Positions 44,402 to 52,479 of a stretch of 64,000 nt of DNA are shown here, piece by piece. The stretch is from Micromonospora cabrerizensis (GTDB lineage Bacteria; Actinomycetota; Actinomycetes; Mycobacteriales; Micromonosporaceae). The notes beneath the pieces are model-generated. The model searched no databases and was not told where the DNA came from. It worked only from the letters and a program-made list of their open reading frames with translations. Every line of letters starts with the position of its first letter. Position 1 is the first letter of the stretch. The DNA lies in NCBI RefSeq assembly GCF_022230955.1, contig NZ_JAKKFI010000051.1:62001-126000 (forward strand). Reading direction: 5' to 3'. Made by a program: the position numbers and the translations under genes.

Positions 44402-45030
44402 CCGGGGAGCCGCCGACGGGCGGGCTGGACGCGCTGCCGTCCCCGTTGGACTCGGTCGCGGACAGCCGGGCGGCGGCACGCTGGATCATCTCCTCGGCCG
44501 GCGCGGTAGGCGCGCTGCTGCTCGGCGCTGGCCCGCTGATCGCCGCCGGCAAGGTCGACGACTGGGCGCACGCGACGTGGGCGGGCGGCGGTCTGCTGGT
44601 GGCGCTGCTCGGTGTGGCCTGGGCGATCTGGCGGACCAGCGAGGTGCTCGTCCCGCCGATGACCACGCCGGCCTCGTTCGCCGGGCCGGAGCTGCGCGGG
44701 CTGCGCGAGCGGCTGCAGGCCGAGCCGTGGTACCACTTCGGCGGGTACGCCGAGGACGTCGACGGCCTGCTGCGGCACCGCCGGATCGCCGCAGCGATCA
44801 CCGCCCGCCTGCCGACGGCCCCGCCGGAGGAGCGGGCGGCACTGCGGGAGGGGCTCGACGTCGCGCGTCGCAACATCGTCCGGACCGACCCGTACCTGCG
44901 GTGGTTGCTCACCACCGCGCACGCCTGGCAGGTTCGGGAGACGTTGCGCCAGGCCCGCCGACAGACCTTCCTGGCCTCCGCGCTGGTGGTGGTCGGGGCG
45001 GTGGTGTTCATTGCCGCGACCGCCGGGTAG
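44398..45030 (+). CDS. Three-TM membrane protein of the CHAT-linked operon
   Basis: This 210-residue protein has two N-terminal helices (about 30-50 and 61-79), a cytoplasmic middle part rich in charged residues (with 'WYHFGGYAEDVDGLLRHRRI' and 'VRTDPYLRWLL') and a third helix at the very C-terminus (188-208). I do not recognise a family. Its GTG start overlaps the stop of the 54-residue gene. The layout suits a membrane anchor or channel component of the surrounding signalling locus. Confidence 0.78.
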   Translation: MTGEPPTGGLDALPSPLDSVADSRAAARWIISSAGAVGALLLGAGPLIAAGKVDDWAHATWAGGGLLVALLGVAWAIWRTSEVLVPPMTTPASFAGPELRGLRERLQAEPWYHFGGYAEDVDGLLRHRRIAAAITARLPTAPPEERAALREGLDVARRNIVRTDPYLRWLLTTAHAWQVRETLRQARRQTFLASALVVVGAVVFIAATAG

Positions 45031-45054
45031 CACGTCACTTGACGAGCACGTCAC
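45030..45054. repeat. Direct repeat GCACGTCAC, 16-bp period
   Basis: GCACGTCAC occurs at 45030-45038 and 45046-45054, just upstream of the two-TM gene. The 16-bp spacing puts both copies on nearly the same face of DNA. It could be a regulator site for the last two genes of the operon. Confidence 0.4.
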
Positions 45055-45063
45055 CATGACTCT

Positions 45064-45411
45064 ATGGGATCGCGCCGTCACATCGTGTTGTTGATCACCG
45101 GGCTGCTGATCGCCGCGCTGGCCTTCGTCGTGCTGCGATGGGACTCGGCCGGCAGGTTCGCGACCGCGGCGTCCGCGTTGGCGGGGATCGCTGGCGTCGG
45201 GGTGGCCCTCTGGGCCGCCCTCCCGGCGGTCCGGTCCGGTGTCCGCGCCCGCGGCACGGGGGCGACGCGGGCCCGGGGCAGCGGGTACGCCAACTCGGGC
45301 ATCGACGCCCCGGCCGGCGACACCACTCCCATGGAGGTTTCCCGCACCGGGGACGCCACGGCCGCCGACGGTGGACAGGCGATCAGCGGAATCGTTCGCC
45401 GCCCCCGATGA
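45064..45411 (+). CDS. Two-TM protein with C-terminal amyloid-like repeats
   Basis: The 115-residue protein has two TM helices (about 7-25 and 33-55) separated by a short loop, then a 60-residue soluble tail. The tail holds two 17-residue pseudo-repeats, residues 65-81 (TGATRARGSGYANSGID) and 95-111 (TGDATAADGGQAISGIV). They match at T, G, A, G, A, S, G, I. The next gene, overlapping by ATGA, starts with a single related copy. Effectors with C-terminal amyloid motifs paired to an N-terminal motif on a STAND protein are known in fungi (HET-S/NWD2) and multicellular bacteria. I infer a membrane-acting effector, perhaps a pore former, triggered by its neighbour. Confidence 0.8.
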   Translation: MGSRRHIVLLITGLLIAALAFVVLRWDSAGRFATAASALAGIAGVGVALWAALPAVRSGVRARGTGATRARGSGYANSGIDAPAGDTTPMEVSRTGDATAADGGQAISGIVRRPR

Positions 45412-47909
45412 ACCGGGATCACCCCGATGCGCCGAGCCCGGCCGGATACTCCCTCACCAACACCGGCGATGCCTGGGCGGACGCCCCGGGCAGCATCGCC
45501 ATCTCCGGGTACGTCGATGGCGGCGTCACCCTCGGGCTGCCGCGCTATCGACTGACCGCCCTGACCGGCAGGGCGCCGCGCCCGGCGGAGACCCTGCGCC
45601 TCGCCGAGCTGCTCGACGCCCGGCACCGGGTGGTCCCGTTCCTCGGCCGTGACGAGGAACGGCGGTCGCTGGGGGAGTGGCTGACCGCCAGCCGCGACCG
45701 GCCGGACCGCGCGGTCCAGCTGGTTCACGCTCCGGGCGGTCAGGGCAAGACGCGCCTCGCCGACCAGGTGGCGGAGACGGCGCGCAAGGCCGGCTGGGAG
45801 GTGCTGCGGGCATACCTTGATCCAGGTGAGCCGGATCGGGTCGGCACGAGCGACTGGCCGCGGGCCACCGCCGGGCTCCTGGTGCTCGTCGACTACGGCG
45901 ACTGGTGGCCCGCCAGCGACCTGCGGGCGCTGTTCACCGATCCTCGACTGCACCGCCACGGCCCGGTCCGGGTGCTGGTGCTGGCCCGATCCGTGGGCTA
46001 CTGGTGGCAGGCGTTGCGGCACTGGCTGCGGGCCAACCTGGGGATGGCCGTCGGCGAGTTCGAGCTGGCCCCGTTGGCGCCCGACCCGGACACCAGGGAG
46101 CGGCTCTTCCACACCGCCGCCGCCCGCTTCGCCGCGCTCGTCTCACATTCCCGCATCGACGCGGTGCGCGTACCGGACCTGACCGACCCGGCGTACGGAT
46201 CGGCGCTGAGCCTCCAGCTGGCCGCGCTGGTCGCGGTGGCCGTCAGCCACGATCGGACCCTGCGGGTGCCCTCCACGTTGGTGGACATGTACGGGTACCT
46301 GCTCGACCGGGAGGTCGGGCACTGGCGGCAGTTGTCGGCCGGCGACGCCGTCACCAGCGGGGTCGAGCAGCTCGACCGCGCGGTCCTCGTCGCGATGCTG
46401 GCCGGTCCCGTCCCGTACTACGTGGGGCAGGCGGTCGTTGGCTGCGCCGGGGTGGGCAGCGAGCCGGGCAGGGTGGCCCAGATCCTGGCCGACCACTCGA
46501 CCTGCTACCCACCCCGCAACGCCGGCTGGGTGCTGGAGCCGTTGCAGCCCGACCGCCTCGCGGAGGCCTACCTGGCGCTGGCGCTACCCGGTCACGGATG
46601 GTCGTCGTACGCCCCGAAGCCGTGGGCGGTCGGGGTCGTCCGCGCGCTGCTGCGTGGTGCGGGTATGTCCAGCGCGCAGGCCGCCCGGGTCCGGGCTGGC
46701 GCGCTCACCGTGCTCGTCGAGGTGGCGGCCGACTGGCCGCATGTGGCTGTCGCGGTGGTCGTGCCGGCGCTGCGTGCCGACCCCGCGTTCGCCACCGCCG
46801 CCGGCGGGGCGGTGCTCGCGAAGATCATCGACCTGCCGGACGTGGACGCCGGGCTGCTGGCGAGGATCGAGCCCTTCCTGCCGCCACGGCGTCACGTCGA
46901 CTTCGACAACGTGGCCTGCGAGGTGGTGGCCCGCCTCGCCGCGGACCGCCTGGCCCATGATCCGGACCCGGTCGAGCGGGCACGGTTGCACATCGCCTAC
47001 GGGCGTCGGTTGGCCAACGCGGGGGACCGTGAGGCGGCGCTGGAGCAGACCGACCTGGCCGTCGCGGCCGGCGAGGCCGCGGTGGCCGCCGCCGCCTCGG
47101 CGGAGACGTCCGCGCTGCTCGCCCTGGCCCTGCACCTGCGGGCCCACCGACTCGCGGCCGTGAACCGCTACCCCGCGGCGTTGGCCAGCGCGGAACGCGC
47201 CGTGGAGCTGCTCACCCCGCTCGCCCAGGGTCCGGGCGACGAGGCCGGGTCGTTCCGGTGGGCGCTCGCGGAAGCGTTGGACAATCTCGCTCTCCGGCTG
47301 TCGAACGTCGAGTCGCACCAGAAGGCCGAGGTGGCGGGTCGACGGGCGGTCGAGTTGTTCACCGGTGGTCGCAGGTCGGCGCGGAGTGAGCGGGGCCTGG
47401 CCGGGGCCCTGGCCAACCTGGCGGTGATCGAGGCCCACCAGGGCCGGGGCGCGGAGGCGCTGGAGAACGTCCGTCGCGCGGAGCGGATCTGGCGCCGGCT
47501 CAGCGACGACGAGCCCTCGGTGTACCGTCCCGAACTCGCGCTCACCTTGAACACGGTCAGCCTGCGCCACGCCGAGCTGGAGCAGATGAGCGCCGCGGTG
47601 ACGGCTGCCGACGAATCGGTGGGAATCCTCCGAGACCTTGTCCGGACCAACATGGTGGCCTTCGAACTCGACCTGGCCGCCGTGCTGGCGAACCTCAGCG
47701 GATACCTCTGGCAGCAGGACCGTCGCACCGAGGCGTTCCAGTACAACGCCGAGGCCGAGGAGATCTTCGGCCGTTGGGGCGGGGCGAACCCGCAGGCGTT
47801 CTCCCTGCACCTGCGTCACCTGCGGGAGAACATCGCGGCGATGCGGGCCCAGCAGTCTCCGGTCGACCTGCGCCGCTGGGAGTTGGGTGCCCAGTCGTTC
47901 AACAGCTGA
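45408..47909 (+). CDS. STAND-like P-loop/TPR protein with N-terminal amyloid-like motif
   Basis: This 833-residue protein starts with a disordered stretch carrying TGDAWADAPGSIAISGYV (19-36), which resembles the repeats at the end of the preceding protein. A P-loop ATPase domain follows, with Walker A APGGQGKT (Lys114) and Walker B LLVLVDYGD (Asp162), as in a group of actinobacterial STAND NTPases. From about residue 520 TPRs run to the end. The likely role is a sensor: TPRs detect a signal, the ATPase oligomerises, and the clustered N-terminal motifs template folding of the effector's tail. Its ATG overlaps the effector stop. It is not homologous in layout to the divergent CHAT protein except for the TPRs. 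Confidence 0.85.
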   Translation: MNRDHPDAPSPAGYSLTNTGDAWADAPGSIAISGYVDGGVTLGLPRYRLTALTGRAPRPAETLRLAELLDARHRVVPFLGRDEERRSLGEWLTASRDRPDRAVQLVHAPGGQGKTRLADQVAETARKAGWEVLRAYLDPGEPDRVGTSDWPRATAGLLVLVDYGDWWPASDLRALFTDPRLHRHGPVRVLVLARSVGYWWQALRHWLRANLGMAVGEFELAPLAPDPDTRERLFHTAAARFAALVSHSRIDAVRVPDLTDPAYGSALSLQLAALVAVAVSHDRTLRVPSTLVDMYGYLLDREVGHWRQLSAGDAVTSGVEQLDRAVLVAMLAGPVPYYVGQAVVGCAGVGSEPGRVAQILADHSTCYPPRNAGWVLEPLQPDRLAEAYLALALPGHGWSSYAPKPWAVGVVRALLRGAGMSSAQAARVRAGALTVLVEVAADWPHVAVAVVVPALRADPAFATAAGGAVLAKIIDLPDVDAGLLARIEPFLPPRRHVDFDNVACEVVARLAADRLAHDPDPVERARLHIAYGRRLANAGDREAALEQTDLAVAAGEAAVAAAASAETSALLALALHLRAHRLAAVNRYPAALASAERAVELLTPLAQGPGDEAGSFRWALAEALDNLALRLSNVESHQKAEVAGRRAVELFTGGRRSARSERGLAGALANLAVIEAHQGRGAEALENVRRAERIWRRLSDDEPSVYRPELALTLNTVSLRHAELEQMSAAVTAADESVGILRDLVRTNMVAFELDLAAVLANLSGYLWQQDRRTEAFQYNAEAEEIFGRWGGANPQAFSLHLRHLRENIAAMRAQQSPVDLRRWELGAQSFNS

Positions 47910-48054
47910 CACGAGCTGTCCGCGGCGGGCCTGGAGACCGTCGATCGGAAGGTCCCGGCGTTGCGCTACCGTCAGGGTGCCCACACCGGCGTCGAGTAGC
48001 CCGAGTCCGTCGGCTGTCGATGGTCCGCACTGACGAGAACCCAGGGAGATACCG

Positions 48055-48279
48055 ATGCCGGAGCCTGAGCCCGTCGAAGACGCCCAAGCGGCGGATGCCG
48101 ACACCCCCACCACCGACGAGACCGACGAGGCCGACGAGACCGCCGCTCCCTCGAATCGGGCTGCCCGTCGCGCGAAGGGCAAGGTCGCCTCGCCTCAACC
48201 GCATGGGAAGGGCCAGCACTTCGGCGGCCGGGGCTCCGTCCAGAGCCCGCGCCAGTGGGGTAACCGCCGAAGCGGCTGA
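48055..48279 (+). CDS. Small charged hypothetical protein
   Basis: This 74-residue protein has an acidic N-terminal half (Glu/Asp/Pro/Thr) and a basic C-terminal half with 'NRAARRAKGK' and 'RQWGNRRSG'. It is probably disordered and may bind nucleic acid. Similar small proteins occur in Micromonosporaceae, as far as I recall, but no function is known. A GGGAG lies shortly before the ATG (CCCAGGGAGATACCGATG). Confidence 0.65.
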   Translation: MPEPEPVEDAQAADADTPTTDETDEADETAAPSNRAARRAKGKVASPQPHGKGQHFGGRGSVQSPRQWGNRRSG

Positions 48280-48470
48280 TCGACCGTCCCACGGGTCTGC
48301 CGGTATCGGTCGGCGGGCTGTGGGAGGGGCAGCGTCGCGGGGCGGCGGTGGGCGTGTGCCAGGTGGTGCAGCACCACCAGGGGACCTTTTGGCGCAGCGC
48401 ACGGCGTCCGCGGCTCGCGGCTCGCGGTCACCCCTCGGCGGCGTGAGCAGGCCGTCGCTACCATGCGGGG

Positions 48471-48803
48471 ATGGCCAAGTTCCTTGCACTCTTCAACGGC
48501 GCCGCCGATGAGGCCGGCAAGGCCGAGCTCACCGAGCAGCAACAGGCTGAGTTCATCGACGCGTGGGCGTCATGGGCACAGACCAACGAGAAGGCTCTCG
48601 TCGACCCCGGCGCTCCCTTGAACGCGAAGAAGCTGGTCACGGCCCGGGGTGTCGAGGACTTCACCGATGCCATGACCGGCTACACCATCGTCGAAGCGGA
48701 CTCGCACGACGAGGCGGTTCGGATCTTCTCCGGGCACCCGCACCTGGGGCTGTTCCCCGGAAACTCGATCGCGGTCCTGGAGTGTCCCTCTCCGCCCACC
48801 TGA
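48471..48803 (+). CDS. YciI-like dimeric alpha/beta barrel protein
   Basis: This 110-residue protein fits the YCII-related ferredoxin-like fold: 'MAKFLALFNG' at the start, a central helix and 'FTDAMTGYTIVEADSHDEAVRIFSGHPHL' near the end. Such proteins are found near sigma factors of the ECF41/SigJ kind and are often of unknown role. The ATG lacks a strong Shine-Dalgarno. Confidence 0.75.
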   Translation: MAKFLALFNGAADEAGKAELTEQQQAEFIDAWASWAQTNEKALVDPGAPLNAKKLVTARGVEDFTDAMTGYTIVEADSHDEAVRIFSGHPHLGLFPGNSIAVLECPSPPT

Positions 48804-48937
48804 TGCGGCACCCGGCGAGTTGGTGAACTGTGCGGACTGGCCCCGCCTTCCAGACGGTGCCGTCATCGTCCGGTCTGAGCGGTGAAGAGACGTTGCGGGT
48901 CGCGGGCCGTGGTCAGGATGAGATCCCGCCGCAGTCG

Positions 48938-48967
48938 TTGGCTTTAGGGCAGAGGCCCACCTATGGT
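48938..48967 (+). promoter_or_regulatory. Sigma-70-like promoter upstream of the TraR leader
   Basis: TTGGCT (48938-48943) and TATGGT (48962-48967) are spaced by 18 bases. Transcription would start near 48974, about 265 bases before the TraR/DksA start codon. Confidence 0.45.
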
Positions 48968-48973
48968 GGAGTC

Positions 48974-49217
48974 ATGCCGTCGGTTACTTTCTGCTCGTCT
49001 GTCGTCACTGTGCTGGCGGCGCTTCGCGCTGCTCGCGTGGCGACCGAGCGACGCCTGACGGTGGGGATGCGGGTGCCGGTCGTCCGCGCGCTGCACATCG
49101 CGCCCTCGCACAAGATGTCGAGCCCGCCGCCAATCGGCCGAGGCCCTCCCGCGGAATCGTTGCATCCCAGAACGACCGCCAGGGCGAAGCTGTTCGAGCT
49201 TCGGCCCTTTTTCTTTT
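48974..49217 (+). ncRNA. Candidate leader RNA / attenuator before the TraR gene
   Basis: Between a plausible promoter and a classic intrinsic terminator lies about 240 bases of non-coding sequence directly upstream of a TraR/DksA gene. A terminator inside a 5' leader, 22 bases before the start codon, suggests premature termination control or a separate small RNA. An 88-codon frame starting at ATG 48974 runs through but lacks a clear Shine-Dalgarno and overlaps the next start. I do not recognise a known riboswitch or leader family. Confidence 0.4.
49185..49217 (+). terminator. Intrinsic terminator with U-tract in a leader
   Basis: CGAAGCT-GTTCG-AGCTTCG forms a 7-bp hairpin, then GCCC and TTTTTCTTTT. 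U-tracts of this length are rare at 70+% GC. It ends 22 bases before the TraR start codon on the same strand. Confidence 0.7.
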
Positions 49218-49239
49218 CCCCTCGAAGGAGAGGTAGACC

Positions 49240-49569
49240 ATGAGCGTCGATCATCGTGCTGTCGATCAGGGTTGGCTGGCTGATCTGCGAGCGTCCCTGG
49301 CGGACGATTTCGCCACACAGACGGCTCGGCTGCGGGAACTGACCGAGCTCAACGCGGACACCGGCGACCCCAGCGAGGCGCACAACCAGGCCGCGCTGCT
49401 GCTGGCCACCCGCCGAAACATCGAGCAGATCACCGGTGCGCTGGGCCGGATCAGCGACGGCACCTACGGCGCCTGCCAGAAGTGCCGCCAGAACATCCCG
49501 GCCGAGCGGCTCGAGGTCCTCCCGCACGCCCGCTTCTGCGTGCCGTGCCAGGAGAAGCACAACAAGTGA
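49240..49569 (+). CDS. TraR/DksA-family C4 zinc-finger protein
   Basis: The 109-residue protein has an N-terminal coiled-coil region and a C-terminal C4 zinc finger: Cys79 and Cys82 (CQKC), Cys100 and Cys103 (CVPC). DksA-like proteins bind the RNA polymerase secondary channel and alter initiation at selected promoters. The segment 'GRISDGTYGACQKCRQNIPAERLEVLPHARFC' is family typical. ATG 49240 has GAAGGAGAGG upstream. A terminator in the leader and one after the gene (49576-49609) suggest a single-gene unit controlled by termination. Confidence 0.9.
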   Translation: MSVDHRAVDQGWLADLRASLADDFATQTARLRELTELNADTGDPSEAHNQAALLLATRRNIEQITGALGRISDGTYGACQKCRQNIPAERLEVLPHARFCVPCQEKHNK

Positions 49570-49575
49570 CGCCCC

Positions 49576-49609
49576 GTGTGGCTGCCGTGCCGCGGCGCGG
49601 CAGCCACAC
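49576..49609. terminator. Hairpin terminator after the TraR gene
   Basis: A perfect 12-bp stem (GTGTGGCTGCCG / CGGCAGCCACAC) begins six bases after the TraR stop. It lies between convergent genes and could serve both. Confidence 0.75.
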
Positions 49610-49653
49610 ACCGGCGATCGAAGCCTGCCCGTGGCCCCGCTGACGTCGACGGT

Positions 49654-50274
49654 TCAGCACTGCCACAGGAATGCTGCCGTGGCGCATCCTCGGCAGTAGA
49701 AGGCGTAGCCGCAACCGCCGCCAAAGTTGATCGAGGTGCGGTGATCGTGGCCTTCCTCCAACTGCACGACGAACGCCATCGAAACCGCACAGGTGCCGCA
49801 CGTGGGAGTCTCGTCGTTCTGGAGCCAGGCAGGCTGACCACCGAGCTGGCCCAGGACCTCCCGCTGAGGCCGGCCGCTGCGTTGGTGCCAGTGCTCGGGA
49901 GCGTCGAGGTAATTCTCCGCATCGATATCCTCGAACTCGACCGCGCAGGTGGCGTCCAGCAGCGTGATGCCGTCCCCTGGAGGGGTGTGGGTAGGGGCGA
50001 TGTCAGTCAGAAAGATGAACGCTCGATTGCCGCCGGCGCCGGGATCCCACTCGTCGCACAATCCGGGATCGTTCTGACACATGAAGACCGAGAGCAGGCC
50101 GACGCTGTCCGGCTCGACATCCGCCAGGTCGACCTGCGCCAGGAATTGCATCGGGCCCGCGCACTCCCGGCATCGAGGCCATTCGAACTCCCGCGGTACG
50201 TGCGGCAGCCCGCCTGTGCGGGTCCCGAAAGCGTCGTCCGATGCCGGGCCGGCGTAGGTCATCAGCTTCACCAC
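49654..50274 (-). CDS. DUF1963 (YwqG-like) protein
   Basis: This protein of about 206 residues has the DUF1963 pattern: 'SDDAFGTRTGGLPHVP', 'WPRCRECAGPMQFLAQVDLAD', 'LLSVFMCQND' and 'LGQLGGQPAWLQND'. Cys pairs (CREC, CGTC, CRGC) may bind metal. The cellular role is unknown; members are sometimes linked to toxin or immunity-like loci. GTG 50274 (or GTG 50271 / ATG 50262) gives the family-typical start. Confidence 0.8.
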   Translation of the reverse strand: MVKLMTYAGPASDDAFGTRTGGLPHVPREFEWPRCRECAGPMQFLAQVDLADVEPDSVGLLSVFMCQNDPGLCDEWDPGAGGNRAFIFLTDIAPTHTPPGDGITLLDATCAVEFEDIDAENYLDAPEHWHQRSGRPQREVLGQLGGQPAWLQNDETPTCGTCAVSMAFVVQLEEGHDHRTSINFGGGCGYAFYCRGCATAAFLWQC

Positions 50275-50347
50275 GCGAGCAGGGTACGGGCGGAGGCAGA
50301 TCAGACGGCACCAGGCTCCGATCGGATGAGTGGCATCATCCTGCGGC

Positions 50348-50553
50348 ATGGATCGTCAGGGGCGGTTTCGTCGTGCGGCGCTCGCGTTGGGCGTCCCGGG
50401 CGACGAGGTCAGCTGGCGGCCGGCCGGCTGGACAAGGCGCTCTCGGTGATCGAGTTCAGCGAGGAGACCCACAGCGGTTGGGTCCGCCGACGGCAGTGGA
50501 CGCCGCGCGGCTCGGGCGGAGCCCCGTGGACGTTGACGATCGGGTGGGACTGA
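50348..50553 (+). pseudogene. Possible frameshifted small gene
   Basis: ATG 50348 opens a frame (MDRQGRFRRAALALGVPGDEVSW) that stops at 50449. An overlapping frame, shifted by one base, continues with 'LAAGRLDKALSVIEFSEETH' and 'WTPRGSGGAPWTLTIGWD' to a stop at 50553. Together they could form one protein of about 68 residues split by an indel near 50410-50430. I do not recognise a family, and a sequencing error would look the same. Confidence 0.25.
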
Positions 50554-50628
50554 CGACGCGCGGTTGCGGATGCAAGACTGCGGGGCGCCGCCTGGTGGCT
50601 GCGACATCTGATCCACGGGGGAGCTGCC

Positions 50629-52338
50629 ATGAATCACCGTGTCCGGTTTCGCGTGACCGCTCTGGCCATCGTCGCCACCGTCGTCGCGCTGGCCGTGTCG
50701 CGCCCGGCGGCCGCCGACGTCAGCCCGATTGTCGTGAACGGCTCGGTGCCCTTCCAGGACCCGATCACCCGCATGCCCCTGGGCCCGGAGAGCCTGGCGA
50801 CCAAGGTCGGTTCGGTGCAGACGCCCGCTCCCGGGGTCACCTACCGTAAGTACACCCAGGGCTACGCCTCATCGTCCTGGACGATAGCCCTGCACCTTCC
50901 ACCCAACCGCACCGACCTCGTGACCCGCAGCTCCGCTCTGGCGGACGGCTACGTGACGGACCTGCGAGAGGCCGGCTACCCGGAGGCCACGAAGGTCACC
51001 TACGACCCACCCCTGCCCGCGGATCTGCAGTACCGGCCACCGGCCGACCTGACCACGTTCTACGGCGTGCACCTCGGCGCGTTCACTGACACCGCGTCGG
51101 CTGAGACAAGGCTGGCTGAGGTCAAGCGCGCCGGTATCACCGGCGTCGTCGAACACGAGGCTTTCCGGGAGCAGGTCAGCACCGGCCCGTGGGAGGTGCG
51201 GGCCCTGGTGGTGGAACCGGATGCGGCGGTGACGATCGGCGCCTCGCACGGGCCGGAGTTGCGCGGTGCCGACACGGCACGGGTCATCGCGCGGCATGCC
51301 GGCGCCCTCGCCGCCGTCAATGCGAGCGAGTTCGACATCGACAGCCCGAACAACCCGGACTTCAACGGCTTCGACGGCGACCCGATGGGCATCTACGTCC
51401 AGAACAACAACCTGCTGAGCGAAGCGGTGAACGGGCGGACCGCGCTGCTGCTCAACGGTGCGAACGGCCCGTTGCGAATCACCGAGCTGACCACGTCGAG
51501 CACGGTGAAGGCCCCGGACGGTGCCCAGTGGCAGCTCGACGGCTTCCACCGCAAGCCGGGAAAGATCGCCCACTGCGGTGGCGTCGGTGGGGACCTGCGG
51601 CCGCCGTCGACGCCCGGCGGCGTGCCCGGCGACCTGCCCGACTCCGGCCAGCCGTGGCGGTACGAGACCTGCACCGACCCGGACGAGATCGTGGTCTTCC
51701 GCCCGGAGTGGGGATCGGAGACGCCGGCCGGACCGGCCGGCAGTGTCGACGTCGTGGTCGACGGCAACTGGGTGGCGAAGCAGGTGCGCAGCCCGGCCGG
51801 CGGCCCCATCCCCGCCGGTGGTCGCGTCCTGCAGGGCATCGGCACCGGCGCGCAGTGGTTGCGTGACCACACCGTCCTCAACCGGGCCTTCCAGCCCGGC
51901 ACCCAGATCCTGGACCCGCAGGGGCAGCGGGTGACGAGCCCGACGTTCACCGCGGTTTCCGGTGGTCCGGCTCTGGTCCGCGGCGGCGAGGTGTGGATCA
52001 ACGCGGGTGCGAACGGCTACCGGTCCCGCGACGGCTACCACACCAGCCTCTTCCTGGACCGGCATCCGCGGACCCTGGCCGGCATCACCGCCGCCGGTCA
52101 ACTACTGCTGGTGGTGATCGACGGACGCCGCCCGGGGGTGAGCGTCGGAGTGACCATGCCCGAGGCCGCAGCGGTGATGAAGTGGCTGGGCGCGGTCGAC
52201 GCCATGATGCTGGGCATCGGCGGGGACAGCACGCTCCTGATCAACGACATCCTCTACAACCGCCCCACCGACTACTGGGGCCACGAGCCGGTCACCGAGC
52301 GCCGCGTCGGCAACGCGATCGTGCTGCGGGCGAAGTGA
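50629..52338 (+). CDS. Secreted phosphodiester glycosidase family protein
   Basis: This 569-residue protein has a signal peptide (cut near AAADVS), a SPOR-like stretch ('FYGVHLGAFTDTASAETRLAEVKRAG', about 143-170) and a C-terminal NAGPA/phosphodiester glycosidase domain ('AAVNASEFDID', 'GIYVQNNNLL', 'LLLVVIDGRRPGVSVGVTMPEAAAVM', 'GGDSTLLIND'). The family includes the human enzyme that uncovers mannose-6-phosphate, and bacterial phosphodiester alpha-GlcNAcases acting on wall polymers. The ATG has GGGGGAGCT upstream. It may remodel cell-surface polymers. Confidence 0.88.
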   Translation: MNHRVRFRVTALAIVATVVALAVSRPAAADVSPIVVNGSVPFQDPITRMPLGPESLATKVGSVQTPAPGVTYRKYTQGYASSSWTIALHLPPNRTDLVTRSSALADGYVTDLREAGYPEATKVTYDPPLPADLQYRPPADLTTFYGVHLGAFTDTASAETRLAEVKRAGITGVVEHEAFREQVSTGPWEVRALVVEPDAAVTIGASHGPELRGADTARVIARHAGALAAVNASEFDIDSPNNPDFNGFDGDPMGIYVQNNNLLSEAVNGRTALLLNGANGPLRITELTTSSTVKAPDGAQWQLDGFHRKPGKIAHCGGVGGDLRPPSTPGGVPGDLPDSGQPWRYETCTDPDEIVVFRPEWGSETPAGPAGSVDVVVDGNWVAKQVRSPAGGPIPAGGRVLQGIGTGAQWLRDHTVLNRAFQPGTQILDPQGQRVTSPTFTAVSGGPALVRGGEVWINAGANGYRSRDGYHTSLFLDRHPRTLAGITAAGQLLLVVIDGRRPGVSVGVTMPEAAAVMKWLGAVDAMMLGIGGDSTLLINDILYNRPTDYWGHEPVTERRVGNAIVLRAK

Positions 52339-52479
52339 CCGCGGCGTAGCCCGGACCCCGAAAGGGCGCCGTCGGGGCCGCCGTCGGTCGACCATGTCCC
52401 GCGTCACATCGACCTCATGTCACGGACACGTCGGCAGCTTGCGTCTGGTGGTCGTCAGCGCGAGGAAAGAGGCGGAACG

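Noticed and set aside
48974..49243. Open frame from ATG 48974 through the TraR leader
   Set aside because: No Shine-Dalgarno, runs through a terminator hairpin and overlaps the TraR start; the region is better explained as a leader RNA.
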